64,000 nt of DNA. It comes from Annulohypoxylon bovei var. microspora. Lineage: Eukaryota > Ascomycota > Sordariomycetes > Xylariales > Hypoxylaceae. The translations under genes and the position numbers were made by a program. The notes under the pieces were generated by a model, which was given only the letters and a program-made list of their open reading frames with translations, was not told where the DNA came from and ran no database searches. This document shows, one piece after another, positions 46,537 through 58,200 of this stretch. Where the stretch lies: assembly GCA_022836615.1 (NCBI GenBank), contig MU405240.1:124001-188000 (forward strand), read 5' to 3'. Position 1 is the stretch's first letter. Each line of letters begins with the position of its first letter.

Positions 46537-47308
46537 GAGATCAAGTTGATGAATTTCTGTTAGTCTCGAAGCTCAAAGCCCCCCCTGAAAACTCTACATT
46601 GGAGATTGAAGCTAACCCAATTCCTTATGAATTAGATATTTATGGACAATGGTACCTTATGTCACCTTTTTACAATATTATCTTGCTATTTCTGATAACT
46701 CGTTAGGTTTCTTCTTGCTGGACTCGTCTCTGATCTTATCTTGACGGCCATTGTCCTTCCAATCGAGGCTTCCCGCAGCTCTTCGTTTCCGGGCCTAAAC
46801 TCCAAGTGGCCAGCCTACGCTTACACAGTATGCATGAATGTGTAGGTATCCCTCGTGGTATTATATCTCAGGCGTACACTGAATTTTTGTTCAAAGCCCG
46901 ACTATGGTCGTTATAACCTATTATTATCTTGTTGAGGATGAAACGACATCAAGAGTTAGACACGAGGACTTGATGTTTCTTTGCCTATGGCTCCTAGTTG
47001 CAGCGGTGCACTGGATAGGATATGGAATTGACTTTCCATACCAACCCTCGGCCGTTATATTCACTATAGCTGCAGTCTGTTACGGTGTGGCGTACCTCCT
47101 CTGCCAGAGTCCGAGGAGGACTCGACTAGTAGGCGGATCTGGGGTAGAATATATGATGCTTGAAGTGCCTAATAAAAATAGGAGGAATGGCTGTAACTGG
47201 ACAGGCATCTTTTGTATTCTTGGTATCTTCATGGCATTCGGGTGCTTCGGTGTTGGCGCCTGGTACGGCATGTATTACGCTTTATACATAAATGACAATG
47301 ACTATTAG
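46537..47308 (+). CDS. Orphan multi-pass membrane protein (5' end not resolved)
   Basis: Three exons reconstruct a continuous protein: 46537-46651, 46707-46841 and 46897-47308 (about 220 residues visible). The first exon reads ...ANPIPYELDIYGQ and joins W-FLLAGLVSDLILTAIVLPIEA in the second. The third begins near PTMVVITYYYLVEDE and has further membrane segments (FLCLWLLVAAVHWIGYGI; AVIFTIAAVCYGVAYLLC; GIFCILGIFMAFGCFGVGAWYGMYYAL). That makes about five helices with a short polar tail. Both introns (55 bp each) have GT-AG ends, and frame and hydrophobic pattern carry across them, which is the support for the model. I recognise no family. The upstream boundary 46537 is an acceptor-like site (TTTAAG), so at least one more 5' exon is expected. 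It lies between a HET gene and a SAT4-type membrane protein gene. Confidence 0.5.
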
Positions 47309-47723
47309 TCAGGAAACTTAGGAGCTAGGAGATACCAGTTGTGTACCTAGGTAGATGTATAGAAATAAGGGAGTACACAGTTTAAGTTTGTATAAATATA
47401 GATGTATGGTGGTAGTCGGTGAAATAATACATGAAACCGCCTAAGGATTTTCGTAGGCCTGAGTTCGAATATATGTGAGGGTGGCGGCAGGCCGATTTCT
47501 CGTGACATATTGCCGTATTGTAAACAGCAAGCCAAGCTTCTCGTAATTTTTTCTCCTTTTCTCCTTTTCTCTGTTATTGTACAATAACCCCCTTAACAGA
47601 AAGTTGCCAATCTTATGTAGAAAACATCACCGTTGTGTTCTTGAAGTTAAATGCCCCGAGGTTTCAATATGGTGATAAGTACCTGACACTAGGTTAACTA
47701 TCTAGGCACCTAGGTTAGTAAAT
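47309..47723. other. Convergent 3' region
   Basis: Between two converging membrane-protein genes; no other feature apart from one ACCTAGGTAG motif at about 47,345. Confidence 0.5.
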
Positions 47724-49323
47724 TCATGGTATCTGCCGGGCCCATGAGCTCATGAAGTCGCGGTCGTCTACTGTCGCAACGGCACTGCAGCGTTCCTCAC
47801 ATGTCTCTGTGGGTAGTGGGAATAATTCTTTCCGAGCAATTGACGGGTTATTGTGGCTCTTCTGAAGTTGTTCAGTCGAATGAAACACTTGGGCATTCCA
47901 ATTTCCATTCCAGTTTTCCAAATTCTTAAGAGGCAGATTACCAGGCGCCCCAACTCCCTGGTATGTACTGCGAGAGGCTGATAACTCGTTTTCTGTGTAG
48001 ACTTGCGTGGAATCCTTGTTGGTCCCAGATCGTCTAATAAACAATCTTGACCACGATCGCAAGACCACGATGATCTTGCTGACGTGCGTCCCTTCACCGA
48101 AACTCCTAGGGATCGTAGGGACGCAGAAGACTAGAACTACGAACATTAATTCGACCACACACCAGAGGTAAACCTGAGACTCAACAAATATCGTATCTTT
48201 GCTGGTGAAGTACCGCGTTGTCGCAACTAAACGACAGACACCCGATATGACGGCCCTGTGATATGAAGCAGTCACATTAGCAGCCATGGATAGCAAGTAA
48301 AGAACACGCTGGTAGTTCACATACAGTATACCGATGGCAAATACTAGACAGACACCAATCTTTTTCTTGTTCGTCATGTGTAATTGCCATATGACCCCTT
48401 GTGGAAGGGCTAAGATTAGGATATGCGAGACGAGATTCAGAGTGGCCGAGATAGCCTCAGCTACCCCCTTGTTGATACAGCTACTTGGACCCGACTTCTT
48501 CCAAAAGCCTGGGGTCGGAAAGCAAACGATGTTTGATGCAATGACAGTGATAATGTAATATAAAACAGTCACCCAAAGGAGAATGCGACAAGTCCACTGC
48601 AATCTAGATTAGCTTTTAGGATACTATTCTTCTAGATTGAGAATACTTACATAGAAAGACCTAGGTGAGCGATTCGGGGCAAATATTTTATTCCATTCCA
48701 AAAGAATAGCAACTTTCAAGGTAGAGATGGCGACTTCATAAAAGGAGGATCCCATATTCCCCACCTATTTTAGTTAATATGGCCCGTTGCGAGTAAAGTA
48801 TCGTCAAAGTAGCAACTCTTACATATAGAACTTCAGACACGTCTCTAACACGAACATCCCATTGATGTACAAAAAAGCCTACGTTGAATAGCACGCGGTA
48901 ACAACAGTAGTCATATGTCGTTATCATAGCCTAGTCCATAATTATTAGCCAAATTGAACTCTCATAGATATTAGCCTTAGTCAACTGGTGTGAAGGATGA
49001 AGTACCAATCCTACAAAAACAAGAACTATAGAAAATGTCAGTTTGATAGAACAAAATAGCATAGTAAATAGCCGAAAAAACTTACCATCTTCTAAGAACA
49101 GCTTATGAACCACAAATATCTTTACATATGCTCGTAGGAGCACGGCCAATATAACTATGCTCAAGCAGAAAGTAATCACGACTAGAGCTAAAGTATTGCC
49201 ATTCGGAGGATTATCTAGGTTAGGCACAATATTTGCTGGAGGAGAGAGTGCTGGACCATTGAGAATGTCCTCTTGCTCCTCAAGGGGTAATGAGGGTAGC
49301 TGGGCGAGAACGTCCCAAGACAT
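47724..49323 (-). CDS. SAT4/rhodopsin-like fungal integral membrane protein
   Basis: Minus-strand exons 49323-49086, 49025-49015, 48930-48823, 48764-48651 and 48596-47724 give 448 codons (447 residues). The protein has the seven-helix layout of the fungal rhodopsin-like (SAT4/PTH11-related) family: TM1 TLALVVITFCLSIVILAVLL followed by KLFLEDVLVFAMIT; the family block GFFVHQWDVRVRDVSEVLY; TLKVAILLEWNKIFAPNRS before WTCRILLWVTVLYYIITVIA; the Cys-containing loop VCFPTPGFW...SCINKG; LVSHILILALPQGVIWQLHM; and VESQVYLWCVVELMFVVLVFC. The tail is cytoplasmic and polar. Members are proposed receptors or sensors, but mostly without known ligands. The second exon is only 11 nt and rests on phase arguments; it is the least certain part of the model. 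Confidence 0.8.
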
Positions 49324-50014
49324 ACTAAGAAGGAATAAATGTAGAACAATTTGTTAGCTTTGGCTATTCGATGTCTTGATAAAGCAAGACTTCCTTTAAC
49401 ATGTCTAATAGTGGATGTTCCATCTCTATTCAGCCAAGAGGAACCTGACGTAGGTCAAAAGGCACAGGGAAGCAAGTGTATGCCATGAGCAATATTATCA
49501 ATGTAACCCCTCTTCCTCGCATTGGTAGAGTAACACATAATTTCTATTTTTAGTGATTAGTCCCTGCGAAGTGTGTAGAAGGGTCATAAGGTAACCACTT
49601 ATTGTCCTGTGAGGGCGAGAGCGACACTTTCAGGGAGTCAGACCTGTCATTCATTTCGAAACGGCGAGCCGACCCTGCTGTCCTTGTCCATGCTCACGTG
49701 GAAATCACATAATCGCGATCAACAACTTACTCTCGATCTTGCGAGATGATAAATCAAAACCCGTCCTCTATTTTAGGATGTCGCTTGCTACAAGCCCAAC
49801 CGGTGATGCCCTACCCTTCGTTCTAAACTCGTGTCAGCTATCGTAGTAGCCGTAACGATGAGATGTATGCAATACCCACGCTAATGACGATGCCCTGGGC
49901 TATAGCGATTGTACAACTTGAAAATTCAAATTTCCCTCCCGTGTGGTATTTCCCGCGTAGCCAACCCGCGAATCTTTTAGCTTAGAATCAAGAATCAAGA
50001 TAAAACAGCGCTTT
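49324..50014. other. Intergenic region between two minus-strand genes
   Basis: About 690 bp. Should contain the SAT4-type gene promoter and GH5 gene terminator. No other feature recognised. Confidence 0.5.
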
Positions 50015-51346
50015 CTACAAGTCTCCCACCCTATCGCTCTTATCTACGTTTGCTTCTCTGTTCCCCCTGTTCGCATCCTCATCCTCATCGCCGTCGTCGC
50101 CGTCATCTCCGGTGCCGGCGATAAGTTCCGTCATGTCGCGCATGCGATAGTCGAGGATGGGCGTGATCCAGTCGTCCTTAACGAGAGAGTACGACTCTGG
50201 CTCGTTGTCCTTAGGCTTGCGCGGGTTAATGGCCCAGTATCCGAAGTCTGCGTCGATGCGCTTTAGATATCGTAGCAGGTTCCGCCAGTAGTTTGCGTCG
50301 CCCGTGCCTGGGTTATGCGGTGCGCCGAACTCGCCCACCCAGACCGGCGCCTCGTCATTTTCGACTAGATATGCCCAGTTCTTCCTCATCGCCTGGATGA
50401 AGGAAGCGTAGCTGCGCTTGGCGTACCGCCCCTCCCGACTACCCCACCCGGACCACGCGTACACGTGCGCTGAGTACACGACCCGGTCCGCGACGTCGAG
50501 CTTCACCGGTCGCTCCTGCACCTTGGTTAGGTCGTTCCCGGACTCGGTTCCGCCGACGATAATCAGCCAGTCGTCGTTCATCTTCAATAGCCTGTTCCCG
50601 CACTTCTCGGCAGCAGCCGCCCAGCGGCTCCACGACATAGTGCCCCAGACGCCGCGCACCTCGTTCCTGAGGTCAGCCCCGATGACTCTAGGGTTATCTG
50701 CAAATCGCTCCATCACCGTCTCCCAATGTTGTATCCAGTCTTCTTCTGTCTGAGGAACCGGACATAGAGGGCCGAGATGATCGTTGGCCCAGCCGGCATC
50801 ACACGGGTCTGCGCCGCAGCACCACGTCGCACTTGTAATATGATTGTTGATTATAACAGCGATGCCGGCATCAGTCAACGCTTCGACGACAGCTTGGAAT
50901 ACATCGAGGGCGCGCGAACCCATGAGGTCCGGATTGGCGGTGAGGAGGTGTGGGAGGATATGCGGGTTCTTTATGACCATTTCGTCGGAGTAGGGTAGGC
51001 GCACGCTGTTGAAGCCCAGCATGCGGATAGTGGCGGCAATGACAGAGCGGTGCTGAACCTCAAGACCGCCAGGGATGAAGAGCTCATCGCTAGCCCCGTA
51101 CCAATTGACACTGGAGAGTTTGTAACGGCGACCGGTGGCATCGACAATGTTTCGACCCTCAGTCCGCAGAGGAAGCGTATAGGTTACTATACTGGACGAT
51201 TCTATAAACGGGGGTAGCGGTCGCTGGCTGAAGAGTCGGTCACCGACGTCCGGAACCCATGGCTCGTGAAGGGCCCCTTCGGCTTTCCACAGATAATGGA
51301 CATAGCCTCCAAGGAAGAGGACAGTAAATACGAGGATAGAATACAT
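50015..51346 (-). CDS. Glycoside hydrolase family 5 protein, membrane-anchored
   Basis: An intronless minus-strand frame of 443 residues. The first 20 residues (MYSILVFTVLFLGGYVHYLW) form a signal anchor or uncleaved signal, so the enzyme is probably a type II membrane protein or secreted. The catalytic TIM barrel shows LSSVNWYGASDE at strand 1, LGFNSVRLPYSDEM (Arg116), INNHITSATWCC with the conserved His, GADLRNEV with the acid/base Glu229, YSAHVYAWSGWG with His/Tyr, and VWVGEFGAP with the nucleophile Glu339. All GH5 residues are present. Family members cut beta-1,4-glucans, mannans and related glycans; the subfamily cannot be assigned from memory. An acidic Asp/Gly/Asn-rich tail (GTGDDGDDGDEDEDANRGN) follows the barrel and looks disordered. 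The exon is more GC-rich than its surroundings. Confidence 0.92.
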   Translation of the reverse strand: MYSILVFTVLFLGGYVHYLWKAEGALHEPWVPDVGDRLFSQRPLPPFIESSSIVTYTLPLRTEGRNIVDATGRRYKLSSVNWYGASDELFIPGGLEVQHRSVIAATIRMLGFNSVRLPYSDEMVIKNPHILPHLLTANPDLMGSRALDVFQAVVEALTDAGIAVIINNHITSATWCCGADPCDAGWANDHLGPLCPVPQTEEDWIQHWETVMERFADNPRVIGADLRNEVRGVWGTMSWSRWAAAAEKCGNRLLKMNDDWLIIVGGTESGNDLTKVQERPVKLDVADRVVYSAHVYAWSGWGSREGRYAKRSYASFIQAMRKNWAYLVENDEAPVWVGEFGAPHNPGTGDANYWRNLLRYLKRIDADFGYWAINPRKPKDNEPESYSLVKDDWITPILDYRMRDMTELIAGTGDDGDDGDEDEDANRGNREANVDKSDRVGDL

Positions 51347-53440
51347 ATTCTACGTATGTTTCTCTTTCCAAGAAAGATTCGTAACGGGGTTAAAAGATAA
51401 AATTAGCGATGTCGAGGGGAGGATTCTAGATGTAGCGCTGATGAGAACCGATGTCTGGAATTTCGTAATAAGACACGACAACTACTATAGATAACGATGA
51501 CATGGAGCCCATTGTAACATATGGACTTCGATTTACTAAGATAAATCGTTGAATGGTACAGATGGATATTGAAGATGATTTTCTTAAGTTGAGCTTTGGA
51601 AGGGAAAAGGTACTAAGGTTCCGTGTCAGCCAGCCCTGGCCGTTCCTGCCGTCCTGTAACGCAGTGACGTTGAGCGGGTACGTACCCCCGCAGATACCCC
51701 GGTTAGCCTGGTGGAACCCTCTAACCCTGGAGCATTATTCAGCATCACTCCAATTCAGCGAAGACTTCAAAACATGCATAACAACTACGTGCTTTAATCT
51801 CGTAAATATGAATATTTGCATATAGCTGAAAGAATGGTCCCCTATAAATATAGGGAGTATAGCCCTATTAAGAGCTATATCTTAATGCATCCCAGCGCGC
51901 TAGGCTTTTGTAAATATAGCGAACGTGTTAATTCATCCAATTAAAGCGCGAGCAGAAGCGCATTATGCCATTAAGAAGCAAACTTTTTATGCATACTTTG
52001 AAGGTTCCGTCGAATTGGCGATTTTTTATGACAAACAAGCATAAACTTATCACAATTGATTGCCCTCTAGCAAGCCCTTGAGTCCAGCTGTCGTGACTAA
52101 ACTCTCGAGGATCTTTGACTTTTTAGCCTCAAGTTCTACATTTTAATTTACCCAGGTGCAGCAGAAGTTGTCAGTTTCTATCATACGACAGCAGCGGGCA
52201 GTGAGTGTTAGGGAGAACAAGTTGACGGGAGACCTCATCGGTCGAAAGATACTTTGGGGTTCTTCGTTCATGCTGTTTAGAAGATAATAGGTGTAAATTA
52301 GATCTGGTTTTGACTCGACCTGGAATTCCTTACCCCTTTTTATATGTTAGGATGAGTTAGACGATTTCATTAGTAATCGATTACTAATCAATTAGTCAGC
52401 CAACATTGAGAGGAACCATGGCCCCCCTGAGCCGTTTAAGAACCGCATCTATTAATATATCCATATATTATTCGTATACTAAGAGGGTATTTTGAAGTAA
52501 TTCGCTAATATGTAGCGAGCAAAGTTAAATACCTACCTAGGGAAGTATGGTGTAATATCTTTCGATTGGTATAAAAATGTCCTCCCCTAAAGCAAATCGG
52601 TCAGTGGTTTAACTTAAATGGTACGCATTTCGCCTGCGAGAACTGGGTAATGGTATCAAGCGAACTGGATGTAAACGGTCCTTAAATGTACAAAGTGGAA
52701 TAATACATTCGCGGTGATTATGCAGACCCGTATGCCTACCTACCAGAGACATAGGAGTCCTCCGTGTCTATGGTGGAGGAATAAAGGGGATATGCGACAA
52801 CGAAGTTAATACGTCAAACCCATGTTTCAATAAGAAGCACGACACATATTCAAGGTAAAAGTACATACATCTTAAATTTATGCATTTTTATTGATTAAGG
52901 CGGATAGATATATGCATACCTGTCCCAATCTTTAGAGTTACTCACCTACCGTAAGCAATACTCGGCAGATCAAGTCAGGTAAAAAACCAGTGCCGCTTCA
53001 TAGCTTCGTTCCTCCGTCAGCCCTCGTAGCAACACTTGAAATTCTCGGCGTCGTCAACTTCATGCGCCAGCCGATAGGTTTCCGCCATCCATTCGCCTCC
53101 CTTGAGCCCAGATCCCCACATTACGAATATGTGATTCGGCAATGTCGCTGTTTGATTCCTCCAACTTCCTTCCCAAGTATCCCTCTCTTTTAAGCGCATT
53201 GCCTCATCCTAAATTTTCAATATACCAATTCCTTGCCTCAGTCATCGAGTGTCTCTCGTCGAGATCAAGGCTAGTAGTTTTCTATCGATACAAAATCCCG
53301 GGACGCCGCGCTTGAAGCCTGATAAATAACATTTGTATAGGGCACCGAGTCGCCCCAATATAGTAACATGAAAAAGGGTTGTACATGATATACATGCGGT
53401 TATATGGCGAATAGCCTGTTGTAATAGATTGAATAATAAT
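51347..53440. other. Gene-poor region
   Basis: About 2.1 kb, AT-rich, with small frames only (90 codons at 51553-51825 without motif). It should contain the GH5 promoter at its left and the 3' end of the GPCR gene at its right. Confidence 0.45.
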
Positions 53441-55225
53441 TCAGATGAAAACGTGGTCGCGACTATAATCGGGAGCGCCTGGTTGGGTATATTGCGACCT
53501 CGGAGCCGAGTATTGTATTTCATCCTCTTCCTCCTTTTCTATCCTGTTCATTGCTAAAGGGTTCATACTCTCGTAGTCGTATGATCGTGATGGTGGCATC
53601 GGTGGTAAGGCATAAGAATCTTCTTGCCCCTCTGTCGCATCCCAGCGGAGTTGCTGTGGCGGCCTGGGTGAGGAGAATGATCGTTGATGCGGTTGGTACC
53701 GTACCGTTTGTCCGAAATAATCAGGGGTTTGGCGCCCGCCTCGAGTGGTGGGCGACATTGTCGCGCTAATTGGGGTCAGCACCGTGTCTACCTTTCCGGA
53801 GTCGCGAGACAACATTTCATAAGATCGAGGGTCCTGCTTAATATCCATTCGAGCGTCTACAGACACAAATTCTTTCTTGGTGGTTTTACCACTCAATGAT
53901 GCAAAGAAGTCAGCCCAGCCGGTGACCATGGACCAGCGGCCGAGCAGTAAGAGCAACCAAAGGCCGTTCATCTATATCGAGTATTAGCTTACATAAAACC
54001 ACCAATCGCAATTTAATGCTACTTACAGCTAAGAGTATCAGGACCGCAGTGACAGTCGGTAGACTGACAACCAATCCTTTGGCTTTATCCAAACACTGAT
54101 TCTTATCGCCACTAGCTGCGATGAGACAAGCCGCCCATGGCAGCGCCTTTGCCGGGTCAGTTCTAACTGACTCCACTGTATTATCTAAGAAGACGAAGAT
54201 GACAGCAAAGAAGACAACATCGGCGATAATAATCAATACGATGACAATGCCACGCCATTGGAGTTGGACGACACGTCGAATTCGTCGATACGCCTGCCGA
54301 GGAGTCATAGTGCGGATACTGTTCGAGTATGAAGGCATTCCAGAGCCTTCGGTCGTTGTGCTGTTATCAGTCAGAGATGCAAGATAAACTTTGATGCAAT
54401 ATCCGAAGGTGGCAAACTGTATGATAACAGTAAGGCCTGCGAAGACCAGAAGCGGAATCCAGAAATCGGCTAAACTATTCTCGTGGTTGATGTGGCATGT
54501 CGCGCCGAACCGGAAGGAAACTCCACTGAAGACGAGTAGGATGATGAGACCGATAATGGGTATACCCCAACCAAGTGCCTGAGAAAACCACATGTAGTTT
54601 CGGCCCACCACCAATTGCCAGCAGATTTGGAGATGTAGAGAAAGCGCCCTCAAGAAAACCCACATGACACCAGCCCAGCCGCCTATAAGTAAGAAAGCTC
54701 CGGAGGTCGCGCATACGGAACTCGTGTCCATCCCGTGAGGAGTAATCTCATTAAAACATTGATTCGGCTTAGCTGCTAACGGAATAATAAAGCCCAACTG
54801 TGATATGTCAGCTAACTTTACTCAGGTTACTTACTCTCGTGCGTATGTATATAGACTCACGTTCATCAGAACAACGGCACACGCGAGACTGATACTCAGA
54901 TAATGACGATGAGTCTTCTCGACGGGGAGCACGATCCAGGATATTAATAAGAAACCACAGCAGATCATGCCGACAACATTAACCCAGTTCGCTGCTGTCG
55001 TTGCTGAGTTGAAATTATCTGGATAAGCCCAGTCCGTCATAGGACATGGTACACAACAGTTTATACGCCCCAGGGGCGAGCATAAACGGCCCTCGATATC
55101 TATGAAGCGATTAGAAAAGAACTCGAAATATCGTCAACCCAAAACTTACGCCCTCCCACTGTAGGAAATAGGTCCTCGTTAAAAAAGGGCAAAGGACACC
55201 CGCCACGTTGTGTTTCGTTCGCCAT
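53441..55225 (-). CDS. Frizzled/Smoothened-like fungal G protein-coupled receptor
   Basis: Minus-strand exons 55225-55150, 55099-54861, 54797-54027 and 53971-53441 give 539 codons (538 residues) in phase. The N-terminus MANETQRGGCPLPFFNEDLF continues across intron 1 into GGHIEGRLC and NCCVPCPMTDW, a Cys-rich extracellular part typical of this fungal receptor group. Seven hydrophobic segments follow, including VNVVGMICCGFLLISWIVLP, HRHYLSISLACAVVLMNLGF, SGAFLLIGGWAGVMWVFLRA, LGWGIPIIGLIILLVFSGVSF, FWIPLLVFAGLTVIIQFATF, RGIVIVLIIIADVVFFAVIF and a last segment split by intron 3 (AVLILLA / MNGLWLLLLLGRW). The cytoplasmic tail of about 150 residues is Ser/Pro/Gln-rich and ends in DHVFI. The ligand is unknown. 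An upstream in-frame ATG at 55369 would add 48 residues without signal character, so the downstream ATG is preferred. Confidence 0.85.
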
Positions 55226-58200
55226 AGTGAGGACGGTATGGGTCGACCCCAATGGCTGAATAGTAGGGAAAAGTTGTCTGTTTTCCAGTCCTCCACGGGA
55301 AACCGCACGATAAAGCAACTGCGCGTTGGAAGATATAAGGCCTATATCTGATCTTCCTGTTTTGACCAAACTACCTAGAACCAGGATGACGAAATCGGGA
55401 CCTGGTATATCTTATGCAAAGTGACCGGAGTCGTCCAAAGCCGAACAAAGACCGGGTATGTTATAAATGTGTGAGTATTAACCGGCTCGTCCCTGCCCAA
55501 TACCTATATTATATCTTAAAACCCAATGATCCTGTCGAAGAGAGTTATGTTCGTCTGAAAACATGGAGATGGGATAGTCGTCTAATCGCTTCAGACGGAC
55601 GACCAGACAAGAGCCGAGACGTGTGGAGTAGCTCCTAACGCGTAGAGAGTGAATGGCTTAGGTGATATTCATGACCCTGAATAGCATGCAGATGAGGCAA
55701 TTCCCATACACATGAACCGTAGGCAGGGGTAAGAACTTCAACGGAGAGGCATACACGAGAAAGCAAAAAAGACCAGAAACACAAGAATATACAGGGACAG
55801 CGGGAAGGAAGGACATATTAAGGTATGAGTGCGCCAGTACGTTGCGGTACATGTAACCCAGTAAATACTAAATACCTAGTAAATAGTAGATGGGGGGCCT
55901 CGACTTTGGTAGCCAATTGACGACATGAGCCAGGGGCTTGGGGAAGCGGATACTATTAGATGATACTCGATGAATCCAACACTGAGGTAACTCTGTCCTG
56001 TCTGTCGCGGTGGTACCGTATGTACTGTATGGCAGAAAGGACAGGATACGCAGACAGGCAAAGGAGGCACAAATAATCCCTGAGGGTTACTCTACCTGGG
56101 TCGCCCTGACGGACCTCGCGTCAGTCCTGAATGGTAGGATGGCGTGGTCGCAGGCGGAGACCGGTGGACCACATGGGGAAGCTAGTGTTCGCCATCTGCC
56201 AAGTCTCGTAGTCTTGCGCAGTCTTGCGCATTTTCAAGACTGACTGACAGGGAAGTCTCTTGTAGCTTGGGCTACCTACGACCCACTGGGATTCCAGATA
56301 TGTATTTTCCCCTTGTCAGCCTAGTGTAGAAGGGTTCCTGTGCTTGGCCGTTGGAGAGGACTATACTCGGTTAAGTCTTCTCCGTTTCGACTACTGTAGG
56401 TTAATTAGCTTCGGCCACTTGACAGCTATGGTCATAGCAGTAACTGGCAAGATTGGCGAATTTCTAGGCATGTTGATCTCGCGTACTCAGACGCGCTACC
56501 CTATTGGCTTTCTACTACATATGTGTAAAGGACGAAGGGGATTGAAAGGGTTTCAATTCCATCCATGGATGCTTGGTGGGGTTGTAGAATGCAGAATCCT
56601 GCGTCTATAAGCTCGCGTGATGTCCAGTTGTGGTACTATGTAGTATTGAACGCGATACGTAGGAAGTTGAATAGTACCTATGACATAGTGTCTCTAACAT
56701 ATGTATATACTTAGAGGTATGTACCTAGATATGTCGGTGGTGGCCTCAATCGTACATGTAGGTAAGATGTATGTGGGATTCCCGTGGGTGATGTCGCACA
56801 AAGCCGCAGCTCGCAGAAAATTCGTGCCCAGTCTTTTCTTGTGGCTGGGAGGATCCATGCAAGTTACCGACGGTGGGGCAGCATAGGATTGGGCAAGTGC
56901 TTAGGTGACATGGGCGAATACCTACCTATGGGCATGGGCGACTCCATAAGCGACTCCAAGAAGAAAGTTGACAGCACCTGCAGTAATTTGAAAAATGAAC
57001 CCATGAAGCTTCCCCCCGGTACTTGTTTACGTACCTGCCACAAGAAGTACATACCGGCCGAGTACCAAACTGTACCGCACTCCTCCTTCCTACGGCACAA
57101 AGTCCTGTCGGTATCACGATGAGCAGAAGGATTTAACATCTGCATGTCATACATACTAGACTGCTATTATGCTATGTAATATTCCTATTTTTTTTTTTCT
57201 TCTCTTCTCTCTTTTCTCCTTTCTCTTTTCTCCGTTCTCTTCACACATATCACGCTGATGAAGCGACCGGTCAGCAGCGGGCCGAATCCGCACCTACCAC
57301 ATTGTTAGGTTAAATCCCATCTTTCATCAAGCTGTTTATTTTATATGTATTATTACGTCTAATGCTCTAGGCTGCTAACGGTCTGTTCGCAGTCATTCTA
57401 GCTTAGAGTCTAGACTGGTATCAATTCCAAAATAGTCCTCGCGCGATACCAAGGCCTGCAACAACCTTCAAGGTTGTATACCATGCAACTACTTATGTAA
57501 CAATCTCTCGTGTGCTAGTACTTAGTAGCGAGACATGGCATCGCTGCATAGCCGGCGAAAGGATGGGCACCTACTATCGCAATACTGCATAGGTAGTACA
57601 GGTAATAGTCATATTATTAGCATAGCGACAGTGAAGCCCAAGAGCTATAAAACCCAACAAAATTTAACTTACTCCATACTCCGTACCGGTAGGACGTTTA
57701 TAGCGCCTCCATCTTAAGCTAGTCCTGCAGGTACAGGCAAGCTCACCATAGACAGCCTAATACTAGGTATGCAGTGTGACGGTCAGATTGTCCCTGCATA
57801 GTGAATATTGGATGAAATCTTTCTCTACGCAAAACGGAAATGTGCGCCGTCGAAAGGGAGGACGCCACCGGTATCTGCTGAGATGCAATTAGTTGAGAAG
57901 CGCCACAAACATCCTGTGCAAGTCATCGACGCCTCGAAAGATCGGCATCTGCGTGCGCTCCGCATATGTTTGGCTTTCAGGTTCGAGACCATTGCCACCA
58001 ACACACGAGAGATGCAAAAAGACATGCTAGAAGATATTGTACATACAAGTACCGGCGCGATGTCTTGCTCTCACGTTTTGACAGGGGAGAAAATGGGAGT
58101 ATGTATGTCTCAAAGTCGGCTGGTTCCATACGAAAGTCGAGATTTGACATGACATTCAGTCATTACAATCTCAAGAATATCATTAAGAGTGTTATCTCAG

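Noticed and set aside
57808..58152. 114-codon plus-strand frame in the gene desert
   Set aside because: No family resemblance, no splice partners, and similar-sized frames occur on the other strand nearby.
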